Of a DNA stretch of 64,000 bases, positions 24,833 through 32,952 are shown one piece after another. Under the pieces are notes generated by a model. The model worked only from the letters and a program-made list of their open reading frames with translations, searched no databases and was not told the DNA's origin. Source of the DNA: Nocardia nova (GTDB lineage Bacteria; Actinomycetota; Actinomycetes; Mycobacteriales; Mycobacteriaceae). The stretch's first letter is position 1, and every line of letters starts with the position of its first letter. Location of the stretch: positions 62,001 to 126,000 of the forward strand of contig NZ_PSZE01000005.1 in NCBI RefSeq assembly GCF_002933465.1, in the 5' to 3' direction. The translations under genes and the position numbers were made by a program.

Positions 24833-25864
24833 TCATGCGAGCTCGGTGGAGCCGCGGCCCGCGGGTGGCCTGTGTTCGAGCGTGCGGACCAGGGCCGCGG
24901 CGAGCAGCGCGACCGTCCGATCGTCGTCGTCTATCAAGGGCCGCAACGTATTCAGCGCGAGGCAGCCGGGCAGCTCCGCCAGTGCCTGGGTGAGCCGGAG
25001 CCGCACCGGTGAACCCGGCGGATGTGCGGCCAGCTCGCCGGCCAGTGCGCCCAGGATGCGATCCGCCCACTGCGCGTCGCGAGCCAGCGATCCCAGGAGT
25101 TCGGCCGCTTCGACGTCGTTCGGGCCCTCGATTACGGTGGCGACGAGTTCCGGAACCGCGCGGGTCTCCCCACGCGCGCCGAGGGCGAGTGCGGAGATCC
25201 TGCGGACGGTCGCGTCCGCGTCGGTGAGCGCCTCCAGTAGCACCGCGCCGGCCTCCTTCCCGGATATCTCGGCGAGCGCCGCCACCGCCCGCCGTCGGAC
25301 CTCGACATCGGCGGAGTCCAGGCCGGCGGCCACGTGCAGCACTCCCTCCGCTCCGGCCCGCGCGAGCGCCCATCGCAGCGCCCCCGCGACATAGGGATCG
25401 GATTCGGTGAGCACCGCCTCGGCGAGCAGCTCGACCGGCATCTCCTCGGCCGGAGCGAGGACGGCCTGCTGCCGACGGGCGGCATCGGACGACCCCAGTC
25501 CGCGCAAGAGCTCGACGATGCGCAGCGCGTCCTGCCAGCCGGAGGGTTCGGCCGCCTCGACCGCACGCAGTCGTTCGAGCAGCTCCCGGTCCCGGCTCAA
25601 GCGCTCTTCGGTCGCTCGCACGAGGTCGCCGACCAGTGCGGACGGCGTGAAGCCGGGGTCGTCGAGGGCCCGCCCGATCTGGGTCAGCGACAGGCCCAGT
25701 GACCGCAGACCTTCGACATGGAAGATCCGCCGGATGTCCTCGACCGAATATTCCCGGTAGCCGCCGATGGTGCGGCCGGTCGGCCGCACCAGCCCCAGCG
25801 AGTCGTAGTGCCGGAGCATCCGGGCGCTCACTCCCGAATAACGGGCCACTTCGCCGATCAGCAC
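24833..25864 (-). CDS. MerR regulator fused to HEAT repeats
   Basis: 343 residues. Residues 1-70 are a MerR helix-turn-helix (IGEVARYSGVSARMLRHYDS, GYREYS). About 70-110 is the dimerisation coil. The remaining about 230 residues are HEAT/armadillo-like repeats (ADVEVRRRAVAALAEISG, DATVRRISALALGARGETRA and others) in place of the usual small effector domain. No metal-binding Cys are present. GTG 25864 overlaps the stop of the HEAT protein by 7 nt. The operon promoter has the 19-nt MerR spacing, so autoregulation is likely. The HEAT part probably senses or binds a protein partner, perhaps the HEAT protein itself. Confidence 0.85.
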   Translation of the reverse strand: MLIGEVARYSGVSARMLRHYDSLGLVRPTGRTIGGYREYSVEDIRRIFHVEGLRSLGLSLTQIGRALDDPGFTPSALVGDLVRATEERLSRDRELLERLRAVEAAEPSGWQDALRIVELLRGLGSSDAARRQQAVLAPAEEMPVELLAEAVLTESDPYVAGALRWALARAGAEGVLHVAAGLDSADVEVRRRAVAALAEISGKEAGAVLLEALTDADATVRRISALALGARGETRAVPELVATVIEGPNDVEAAELLGSLARDAQWADRILGALAGELAAHPPGSPVRLRLTQALAELPGCLALNTLRPLIDDDDRTVALLAAALVRTLEHRPPAGRGSTELA

Positions 25865-26535
25865 GCGGCCGACTCCTCCCGGTCCGGTCCGAGCGCACGA
25901 ACCCTTCTGGCCTCGTCGATCGCGAGGTCGAAACCGGCGTCCGGATCATGTAGCAGGCCTTCGGTGGCGCGCGCGTGTGCCCGCACCACCGGATCCGGGT
26001 TCGTCATCGCCGACCGCAGAACCGGTTCGACGACCTCGCCCAAAGCGACCAGGGCGCGGCTCAAACTCAGCCGCACCTCCCGGTCCCCGCGGCCGAACTG
26101 GGTCGCCAGTGTCTGCGCCAGCACGTCCCGGTCGGCGTCGGGCACGAGGATGACGGCGGCCCGCCACGCACTGCGTGCGACGTCGTCGTCGCTGTCCTGC
26201 AGCAACGACCGCGTGATCGCGGGCCAGGCGCCGCGGTCCCCGATCTTGGACAGGGTGTGCAGCGCTTGGCTGCGCGCCTGGGGACGGTCCGAATCCAGTT
26301 GCGCACGCAGTTTCGGAACTGTGACCGCAGCCGGTAGCCGGGTGAGCGCCCAGGTGAGCATGTCGCGCACGAAGAAGTCCGGCTCGATCGCGCACCGCTC
26401 GACCAGCGCATCGACCATATCGGCCGCGGGACGGGTGCCGAGCGCCAGCGCCGCCTCGAGCCGTGTCGACGAGTTGTCCGCCGCCAGTGCGTCGAGTACT
26501 CGCGTGTTCTGTGTGTTCCTGTGTGTCGAAGTCAT
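25858..26535 (-). CDS. HEAT-repeat protein
   Basis: 225 residues, made almost wholly of HEAT-like helical pairs: STRLEAALALGTRPA, FFVRDMLTWALTRLP, RPQARSQALHTLSKIGD, DDVARSAWRAAVILVP and PVVRAHARATEGLLHDPD. ATG 26535 with GGAGGTGG 5 nt upstream is the best start. First gene of the operon, translationally coupled to the MerR-HEAT regulator. Such proteins act as binding scaffolds; the coupling suggests a co-regulator or sensor partner. No enzyme motif. Confidence 0.8.
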   Translation of the reverse strand: MTSTHRNTQNTRVLDALAADNSSTRLEAALALGTRPAADMVDALVERCAIEPDFFVRDMLTWALTRLPAAVTVPKLRAQLDSDRPQARSQALHTLSKIGDRGAWPAITRSLLQDSDDDVARSAWRAAVILVPDADRDVLAQTLATQFGRGDREVRLSLSRALVALGEVVEPVLRSAMTNPDPVVRAHARATEGLLHDPDAGFDLAIDEARRVRALGPDREESAAC

Positions 26536-26556
26536 CGGAACCACCTCCGGAAGTCC

Positions 26557-26587
26557 AGTGAAGACCTTGTCACGATGGCAAGGTCAA
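26557..26587 (-). promoter_or_regulatory. MerR-type promoter of the HEAT/MerR operon
   Basis: On the minus strand TTGACC (26587-26582) and a weak -10 TTCACT (26562-26557) are separated by 19 nt, the stretched spacing MerR activators correct. The spacer holds a perfect dyad, GACCTTG (26563-26569) and CAAGGTC (26579-26585), around 9 nt. The ATG of the HEAT gene follows 22 nt downstream. Confidence 0.7.
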
Positions 26588-26623
26588 GTACACGCACCGG
26601 ACCGAGAGAAAAGGCAACAGACC

Positions 26624-27238
26624 ATGAGCGGACGCACGCCCAGCCAGTGGGAAGAGATCACTGCCGCCGATCCCGCGCATTCGACGTGGTATGTGGAGCG
26701 TTTCCGGGCGATGGCGGCCGAGGGCGCGGACATCGTGGGCGAAGCGCGCCTGATCGATGCGATGGTCGGCCGCGGTAGCCGGATTCTGGACGCCGGATGC
26801 GGTCCGGGGCGGCTGGGCGGCTACCTGTATCGCGCCGGTCATGTCGTGGTCGGCGTCGACGTCGATCCGGTGTTGATCGCTGCGGCGGAACAGGACCATC
26901 CCGGTCCGATCTGGCTGGTCGGTGACCTCGCCGAACTGGATCTGCCGAGTCGCGGGATCGAAGGCGACTTCGACGCGATCGTGTGCGCGGGCAACGTGAT
27001 GACATTCCTGGCGCCCTCCACCCGAGGCGCGGTGCTATCCGGTTTCGCGCGCCATCTGGCACCCGCCGGGCGGGTGGTGGTCGGGTTCGGCGCCGACCGC
27101 GGTTACGAGTTCCCGCAATTCCTGGCCGACGCCGAACACGCCGGACTCAGGGTGGATCTGCGGCTTTCGACATGGGATCTGCGCCCGTTCACCGACGAAT
27201 CCGACTTTCTGGTGGCGGTGTTCTCGCGCGCGGAGTGA
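26624..27238 (+). CDS. Class I SAM-dependent methyltransferase
   Basis: 204 residues, Rossmann-type methyltransferase. Motif I ILDAGCGPGRLGGYL is at about 49-63, the acidic SAM-ribose site GVDVDPVLI follows, then VGDLAELDLP and FDAIVCAGNVM (motif IV region). ATG 26624 has only a weak purine-rich upstream stretch. It is divergent from the HEAT/MerR operon, with the MerR dyad between them, so it may be co-regulated. Substrate unknown. Confidence 0.82.
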   Translation: MSGRTPSQWEEITAADPAHSTWYVERFRAMAAEGADIVGEARLIDAMVGRGSRILDAGCGPGRLGGYLYRAGHVVVGVDVDPVLIAAAEQDHPGPIWLVGDLAELDLPSRGIEGDFDAIVCAGNVMTFLAPSTRGAVLSGFARHLAPAGRVVVGFGADRGYEFPQFLADAEHAGLRVDLRLSTWDLRPFTDESDFLVAVFSRAE

Positions 27239-27309
27239 GGCCGAACCTGCCCGGTCCGCGACCTACGACGCTGTAGAGTTCGACCGACACACTCGCGGAG
27301 GAGTTCGCC

Positions 27310-27771
27310 ATGACCTACACAGTGGACTTCACGACGGTATCGACCGACGGACTCGAATCGTCCCCGGTCGCGGACACTTTGGCCGGCCTGCGCGCCAACG
27401 AGGCCCGATACTTCAAGAACAAGTACGACCACGTCTTCACGGTGGAGCCGGCCAAGGAGGCCCAGTCGACCATCGACTGGGTCAGCCGGATCCTCGAGGA
27501 CGAACGCGGCATCGTCATCGCCTCCCGCCCACTCGAGGCCACGGCCTTCGAAGCGGACGGCATCCGCTTCGCCTATGTCTTCTACGAGAACGGCCTGTCG
27601 ATCAACGTCATGTATTCGATCGACGATTCCGGTAAGCGGGCAGTGGGTTTCAAGCTCTCCGACGGGATGGACATCCCCACGGAACTCTCGTCTTTCAAGT
27701 TCGCGAGGCAGAAGTCGAAGCTGGCGGGCACAATTCGCGGCTCCTACTTCGTCATCAAGAACCAGTACTGA
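27310..27771 (+). CDS. Hypothetical protein of 153 residues
   Basis: Starts ATG 27310 behind GGAGGAG. It is unrecognised. Predicted mixed fold: N-terminal helix with EARYFKNKYDHVF, central strands (RFAYVFYENGLSINVMYSID) and a Lys-rich C-terminus (FARQKSKLAGTIRGSYFVI). Lys and Asn are commoner than in neighbouring proteins, which may hint at different ancestry. No signal peptide or catalytic motif. Confidence 0.65.
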   Translation: MTYTVDFTTVSTDGLESSPVADTLAGLRANEARYFKNKYDHVFTVEPAKEAQSTIDWVSRILEDERGIVIASRPLEATAFEADGIRFAYVFYENGLSINVMYSIDDSGKRAVGFKLSDGMDIPTELSSFKFARQKSKLAGTIRGSYFVIKNQY

Positions 27772-27888
27772 TTCGCGGGCCGCCGCGGCCGGGACCGGTA
27801 CCGGGCGGGCACGCTCACAAGGCACCGACTCCGCCGCTGTGAGAACCTCGCTCTGTGAATCTCGTGGGGCGGTCGGTTCGCCGACGCA

Positions 27889-28163
27889 GCGAACCCGGGC
27901 GACCTCGCGGGTGAGGTGGTCGCGCTCCGGCACGCTGGTGGCGGTGCCCGCCGCCGCGGCGTACCTACCCGTCGGATTCAGCAGTTCGGCGTACCACTCC
28001 ACGATCTGTACCCAGTCCGTCTCAGCGGCGGTCGGGGCATCGGCGCGCAAGGCGGCGATCGCTGCCTGCGTATTCGCCCAGGCGACCGGTCCGGTTCCAG
28101 CTGCTCGTGACCGAAGCAGGCCACGCCCGAGACCGTCGCGATCGGCGCAGGTGGCCCGACGAG
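27889..28163 (-). pseudogene. Remnant of an ECF sigma factor (DUF6596/ECF42-like)
   Basis: Reading minus from about 28163, the frame gives ADRDGLGRGLL, then NTQAAIAALRADAP with TDWVQIVEWYAELL, recognisable as the C-terminal helical extension of SigJ/ECF42-like sigma factors. It then jumps to GRYAAAAGTATSVPERDHLT with REVARV, which matches the far C-terminus. The conserved block between (VALNRAVA and following) is missing, and regions 2 and 4 are not present upstream, where dinB begins. No function is expected. Coordinates are approximate. Confidence 0.55.
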
Positions 28164-28170
28164 AGTGGTC

Positions 28171-28191
28171 TAGTATCGAACGTATGTTCGC
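28171..28191 (+). promoter_or_regulatory. SOS box and -10 at the dinB start
   Basis: TCGAAC (28176-28181), 4 nt, GTTCGC (28186-28191) fits the actinobacterial LexA box (TCGAAC N4 GTTCGA) at 11 of 12 positions and overlaps the ATG at 28184. A -10-like TAGTAT at 28171-28176 puts the transcript start at or next to the ATG, implying a leaderless mRNA repressed by LexA. Confidence 0.7.
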
Positions 28192-29407
28192 ATCGGATGG
28201 GGAACCGGCGGAAGGGGGCCGTAAGGGGGCGGTGATTCTGCATGCCGATCTGGATTCGTTCTATGCGTCGGTCGAGCAGCGGGACGCACCGGAGTTGCGG
28301 GGAAAACCGGTGATCGTCGGGGGCGGGGTGGTGTTGGCGGCGAGTTACGAGGCGAAGGCGTACGGGGTGCGGACGCCGATGAACGCGCGGCAAGCATTGC
28401 GGCTGTGTCCGCATGCGGTCGTGGTGCCGCCGCGGATGTCGGCCTACGCGCAGGCGAGCCGGGCCGTGTTCGAGATCTTCCATGCCACCACTCCGGAGGT
28501 CGAGGGCATCTCCATCGACGAGGCCTTTCTCGATGTCGGTGGGCTGCATCGCACTTCGGGTGCCCCGATCGATATCGCGGCCGGATTGCGGGCGCGGGTG
28601 CGGGCCGAGGTCGGACTGCCCATCTCGGTCGGCGTGGCGCGGAGCAAATTCCTCGCCAAGGTGGCCAGTGCGGTCTGCAAACCCGACGGCCTGCTGCTGG
28701 TGCGGCCCGAGGCCGAACTCGAGTTCCTGCATCCGCTGCCGGTCGAACGGCTCTGGGGCGTGGGCGAGGTGACCGCGCGGACATTGCACGAACACGGCAT
28801 CACCCGGATCGGGCAACTGGCCGATACCGACCCGATGGAGTTGTGCGGTCTGCTCGGTCGCGCCGCCGGACGCCATCTGCACGCCCTCGCCTGGGCGCGG
28901 GATCCGCGCCGGGTCGACACCGGTCGCCGGCGCCGATCGATCGGTGCGCAGCGCGCGCTGGGAAACCGGCCGCGCACCGATGCCGAGATCGAGGCCTATC
29001 TGCACGGCCTGGCGGATCGGCTCGGGCACCGCTTGCGGACGGCGCGACGGATCTGCCGAACCGTCGTGCTGCGCTTACGCTTCGCCGATTTCGGCCGCGC
29101 GACCCGTTCGCACACCCTGCCGACCGCCACCGACGACGGGGCGACGATCCTGCGGGCCGCCCGCACCCTGCTCGCGGCCGCGCGCCCACTGATCGAGGAA
29201 CGCGGTATCACGCTCATCGGGCTCGCCCTGACGAACCTGCAGAATACGGATCCACGGCAGCTGATGCTGCCGTTGGATGCCGGCCCGGACACCACACTCG
29301 ACGCGGCACTGGATGCGGTGCGCGACCGCTTCGGCGCCGGAACCGTTACCCGGGCGGCACTGCTCGGGCGCGGTGAAGGCTTGTCGGTGCCGCTGCTCCC
29401 CGACTGA
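28184..29407 (+). CDS. dinB: DNA polymerase IV (Y family)
   Basis: 407 residues. Catalytic acidic residues are in VILHADLDSFYASVEQ (about 17-32) and GISIDEAFLDVGG; the fingers region has AASYEAKAYGVRTPM. Helix-hairpin-helix and little-finger domains follow. The C-terminus carries QLMLPLD, a beta-clamp-binding motif. Performs low-fidelity translesion synthesis. ATG 28184 sits inside an SOS box; later starts would cut into the palm domain only from residue about 17, so a start a few codons later is conceivable. Confidence 0.9.
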   Translation: MFASDGEPAEGGRKGAVILHADLDSFYASVEQRDAPELRGKPVIVGGGVVLAASYEAKAYGVRTPMNARQALRLCPHAVVVPPRMSAYAQASRAVFEIFHATTPEVEGISIDEAFLDVGGLHRTSGAPIDIAAGLRARVRAEVGLPISVGVARSKFLAKVASAVCKPDGLLLVRPEAELEFLHPLPVERLWGVGEVTARTLHEHGITRIGQLADTDPMELCGLLGRAAGRHLHALAWARDPRRVDTGRRRRSIGAQRALGNRPRTDAEIEAYLHGLADRLGHRLRTARRICRTVVLRLRFADFGRATRSHTLPTATDDGATILRAARTLLAAARPLIEERGITLIGLALTNLQNTDPRQLMLPLDAGPDTTLDAALDAVRDRFGAGTVTRAALLGRGEGLSVPLLPD

Positions 29408-29415
29408 ATTGCCGG

Positions 29416-29460
29416 GCCACGGAAGTCGGAGCCACGGAAGTCGGAGCCACGGAAGACCGA
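29416..29460 (+). repeat. Three tandem 15-bp repeats
   Basis: GCCACGGAAGTCGGA occurs at 29416-29430 and 29431-29445, and with two changes (GCCACGGAAGACCGA) at 29446-29460, followed by a partial fourth copy. It lies between the convergent dinB and Nudix genes. Slippage-prone minisatellite; no function visible. Confidence 0.85.
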
Positions 29461-29470
29461 GCCCCAGGAA

Positions 29471-29890
29471 TCATTGCGCCGGTAGCAGTCCGCGCGCCAC
29501 CAGATCATCGAACAGCACCTGGTCGACAGGCGGCACCGCGGCCCGGTCGGCGTAGGTGAACCAGGCGATTTCGGCGATTTCGCTGCTCGGCTCGATGGTG
29601 CCGGCGTAGTCCGCGGTGTAACAGCTCATTCGCACCGAAACCTCGGTGGCGCCGGGCAATTCGGCTTCGTAGGTGCCGACGTGGGCAACCGACTCCGGAA
29701 TCAGCACCACGGTGAGCTCCTCGGAGATCTCCCGGATCAGTGTCTGCCGATCGGTCTCCTCGCCCTCGCGCTTGCCCCCGGGAATGTAGAACTCGTCCTT
29801 GCCGTCCGGGCGGGCGCACAGGATCCGGCCGTCCTCGATCAGCACCCAGGCCACGGTATCGATGAGGCGCCGTGACGATTCGATCCGCAT
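29471..29890 (-). CDS. Nudix hydrolase
   Basis: 139 residues with the Nudix box, GGKREGEE at its start and REISEELTV at its end (about residues 38-62), coordinating the catalytic metal. Upstream GRILCARPDGKDEFYIPGG is typical. Hydrolyses a nucleoside diphosphate derivative; being beside dinB, sanitation of damaged nucleotides is possible but unproven. Start ATG 29890. Confidence 0.85.
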   Translation of the reverse strand: MRIESSRRLIDTVAWVLIEDGRILCARPDGKDEFYIPGGKREGEETDRQTLIREISEELTVVLIPESVAHVGTYEAELPGATEVSVRMSCYTADYAGTIEPSSEIAEIAWFTYADRAAVPPVDQVLFDDLVARGLLPAQ

Positions 29891-29995
29891 CCGCGCAGCC
29901 TACCCGGGTGCATCCCGACCGTCCGAGCCTCGGGCGACGCATCCGCCGCGGCGTGATAGACAAAGCTGAACGCAGTGATCGGAAGGTGTGGTGCG

Positions 29996-30955
29996 ATGCC
30001 GGACAGTACGCAGCCGACGGGTCCGGTGGAGCTGATCGCGCAACGCTTACGCCGCGGCGGCACTGGTGGTGAACATCGCGACGGGGCGCGGCTGGCCCTG
30101 GTCATCGAGGGTGGCTCGGCACGCGGGGTCTATTCGCACGGCATGGTGACCGGCCTGGAAGAACTCGGGGTGCTGCGGTGTTTCGACGCGGTCTACGGCG
30201 CCTCGGCCGGCGCGCTGAACGGGGCGTGGCTGTTGTGCGGGCGAGCGGCGCGGGCGCGGCGCGCCTGGCATTCAGATGTGGTGCGGCGGGTGATCTCCCC
30301 GGCTCGGGCGCTGCGCGGCGGTCTGGTCGTGGACACCAGATATCTGGTGCACACCGTGTACGAGCGTGTCGTCCCGATGGACTTCGCGGCGATCCTCGGC
30401 AATCCGGTCACCTTCCACCCGATCGGCACCGATATCGCCGACGGCAGCGCCGTGGATCTGCGCCCCCACATCAGCGATATCCCCACCCTGCAGCGCGCGC
30501 TACGCGCCAGCACCTGTATGCCGGTTCTGGCCGGACGCCCGGTGGCGGTGGGCGGCAGTCGCTACGTCGATGCCGGACTGTCCGAATCGGTGCCCATCAC
30601 CACCGCCCGCGCCCAGGGCGCCACCCACATCGTTGTGTTGCGTACCCGGCGGTCCGATGAAAAGCCCAGCGTCCCCTCGGATTTCGAACGGCGCGTGGTC
30701 GCGCGAGTGCTCGGTGTTTCGGGCCCGAAAGTGGCCGAGAGCTGGCTCGCCCGCGCCACGCAGTTCGCCGCCGAGGAGCACCGCATGACGGCCGACCCGT
30801 CGATTCTGCAGATCCGCCCACCCCTGGGCGCGCCCACGATCGGCCGGGTCGCCCGCGATTCCGCGGTTCTGTTGCGCGCCCTGGACCTGGGCCGCGCGGC
30901 CACCCGGGCGGCGCTCGGCAGCGCTGTCGGATCCACGGGAGACGTCGCAATCTGA
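29996..30955 (+). CDS. Patatin-like phospholipase
   Basis: 319 residues. Oxyanion motif EGGSARG (about 38-44), nucleophile elbow GASAGA (Ser about 69) and catalytic Asp in VDAGLSESVPI complete the Ser-Asp dyad. Start ATG 29996 with GGAAGG upstream; the frame is open a little further. No signal peptide, so probably a cytoplasmic lipid acyl hydrolase. Divergent from the Nudix gene. Confidence 0.85.
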   Translation: MPDSTQPTGPVELIAQRLRRGGTGGEHRDGARLALVIEGGSARGVYSHGMVTGLEELGVLRCFDAVYGASAGALNGAWLLCGRAARARRAWHSDVVRRVISPARALRGGLVVDTRYLVHTVYERVVPMDFAAILGNPVTFHPIGTDIADGSAVDLRPHISDIPTLQRALRASTCMPVLAGRPVAVGGSRYVDAGLSESVPITTARAQGATHIVVLRTRRSDEKPSVPSDFERRVVARVLGVSGPKVAESWLARATQFAAEEHRMTADPSILQIRPPLGAPTIGRVARDSAVLLRALDLGRAATRAALGSAVGSTGDVAI

Positions 30956-31015
30956 GTCGTTCCCACCGCAGCCGCGGGTGACCGACCGGAAAGTGGCGAG
31001 CAGCTCTCGGCGGGT

Positions 31016-31847
31016 TCAGTCCAGGTTCAGCTGGTCGCGGCCGGTGGCACGGGCGGGGTGGACGGCCTCGGCTCGGAGCAGCTCCGAATCGACATCTTCG
31101 TCGTCGAACATGCTCACCCGGAGGGTGTTGTCGACGGTTTCCCACGTTCCGGCGATCCGGCCCCCGACGAGGACCAGGGGCGAGATCCAGCCGGCGGTCC
31201 GGCTGACCTTCGTGCGATGGGCCGGAGGTAGGAGGACCGGATCCGTGGTGCCGGGGCTGAGCGCGTATTGGTCGAAGGGGCCGAGCAGGCGAACGCTGTC
31301 GGTGGGAGTCGTGGCGGCTAGATCGGCGGCGTCCTCGGTGCGGATCCCGGTGCGGCGGCCCTCGACGTCGACTTCGGTGAGTTCGGGTCCCAGATCGGAG
31401 AACCATTGGCGGACAGTGCTTTTGCGCAACACGCCGCGGATGAGCCAGGCGTTGAACGCCTCCGGTGTGCCCGGACCGTAGGCGACCGCGTCGGTCAGCG
31501 CCTTCACATCGCCGGGATCGGCGCCGAAATTGCGTTGCCACGCAGGCTTCTCCCATGCGCACCGAGGCGATCAGGGCCGACGCGGCGGCCGCCGTGTCGG
31601 GTGTCATCGCGTGCAGCGTGCCGCGCATCGCCCACGCCTTCAGCAGCTCACCGGCGTCGAGCGCGCGTACGAGCTCTCCCGGCGCTCCCCCGCACCGCAC
31701 GGCCACCGCGGTCTCGGCCACGGACGTCACCTGCGCCTACACCCCGGCCAGTCGCCGCGCCACCGCGACCGCATCCCCGGCGTCACGCGCCTCGACGAAT
31801 CCCCTCCGCAATCGCCACGCGAACACCTGGCCCCATGTGGCCTTCAC
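31016..31847 (-). pseudogene. Winged-helix DNA-binding protein gene with nonsense and frameshift lesions
   Basis: The gene begins with GTG 31847 behind a good GGAGGTG and encodes TWGQVFAWRLRRGF and DAVAVARRLAGV. At 31739-31737 a TAG replaces the Gln codon expected before AQVTSVAETAVAVRC. The frame continues through WAMRGTLHAMTPDT and then shifts near 31553-31562; WEKPAWQRNFGADPGDVKAL appears in another frame and runs to the natural stop at 31016 (FDQYALSPGT, VDNTLRVS). The whole is a winged-helix DNA-binding domain protein (AlkX/YcaQ-like group) of about 275 residues. Two independent lesions argue for a true pseudogene. Confidence 0.8.
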
Positions 31848-31986
31848 CGCACCTCCCACGTCCGCACACCCGCCGATCCGCGCGCTCACCCTACGGCTCT
31901 CCACCGACAACCCACAGAGTCGTGACGCCTCGCACACCACAAGGGCAATTCATGCGTGTTTGTGCATGTATTGCTAGTCTGTTGCC

Positions 31987-32697
31987 GTGACTCCGAAATC
32001 CGAAGACTCCCCCGAGCCGTTCTGGACGCTGGAGACCCGGCTGGCCTCGGCACTGCTGATCCTGGCCGGATTCGTGGGCGCCGCCGCCTACACCCACTCC
32101 GAGGGCTACTTCGTCACCTTCATGACCGGCAATACCGAACGCGCCGTCATCGGCGGATTTCTCGGCGACTACACCCTCGCGGCCGGCGCCTTCGCCCTGA
32201 TCGTGTTCTTCCTCGCCGGCGTCCTGGTGGCCTCGATCTGCCGCCGACACTGGTGGCGCAACCATCCGCACGGCGCGACCATGCTCGCCACCGCCGCCCT
32301 CACCCTGGCCGCCGTCCTCGACACGATTCTCTACCGGCACGACTCCGATCTCGGCCTGGTGCCGATTCTGCTCGTTTCCTTCGGGATGGGTTCGCTGAAC
32401 ACCTCGTTCGTCAAGAACGGCGAGGTGTCGATCCCGGTCTCCTACGTCACCGGAACCCTGGTGAAATTCGCTCAAGGCGTGGAGCGGCATATGGCCGGCG
32501 GCACCCATCGTGAATGGCTGGGCTACGCGGTGCAATGGCTGTCGTTCGCCGCTGGCGCCTTGATCGGCGGTCTGGTCTCGCTGGTCGTCGAGGGCGCCGA
32601 CATGCTCTACACCGCCGTCATCGCCTCCGCCCTCGTGGCCGCCTACACCTGGCACGCCGACCTCGGCTGGGTGCAGCGCCATCCCTCTTCGGAGTAA
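31987..32697 (+). CDS. YoaK-type (DUF1275) membrane protein
   Basis: 236 residues with about six hydrophobic helices. DUF1275 features are AAAYTHSEGYFVTFMTGNTERAV (the conserved MTGN) and a second-half SFGMGSLNTSFVK with VTGTLVKFAQ. GTG 31987 follows a short TATTGCTAGTCT promoter-like stretch. Suspected small-molecule transporter or sensor; no function is established for the family. Confidence 0.8.
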   Translation: MTPKSEDSPEPFWTLETRLASALLILAGFVGAAAYTHSEGYFVTFMTGNTERAVIGGFLGDYTLAAGAFALIVFFLAGVLVASICRRHWWRNHPHGATMLATAALTLAAVLDTILYRHDSDLGLVPILLVSFGMGSLNTSFVKNGEVSIPVSYVTGTLVKFAQGVERHMAGGTHREWLGYAVQWLSFAAGALIGGLVSLVVEGADMLYTAVIASALVAAYTWHADLGWVQRHPSSE

Positions 32698-32737
32698 CGG
32701 GCGCGGCCGTGGTATCCGCGCGACCGGCGGCACCGAA

Positions 32738-32773
32738 TCATAGGTGTCAGGTCGTTCATAGGTGTCAGGTCGT
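32738..32773 (+). repeat. Perfect 18-bp tandem duplication
   Basis: TCATAGGTGTCAGGTCGT occurs twice back to back (32738-32755, 32756-32773) in the gap between the YoaK-type and OmpA-like genes. Could be paired operator sites or a simple duplication. Confidence 0.85.
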
Positions 32774-32952
32774 CTCGCCGGCCGCGTTCGCGCTGTCGCC
32801 GACCCGCCCAGACCTGGGTTGCGGTGGATGTACGTCTCAAAAGGTTCGTATCGGAGGGTTTGGAGCCCGGCCATTCCGCCGCCGTCCTCCGCTACGAGAA
32901 CGCGTGGGCGGTCGCGTTGCGGCGCGACCGCACGGAGATCAGGAGAAGCAGC

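Noticed and set aside
28996..29508. Minus-strand frame containing GSDFRGSDFRG repeats
   Set aside because: The repeats are translation of the 15-bp tandem DNA repeats; the rest is antisense to dinB.
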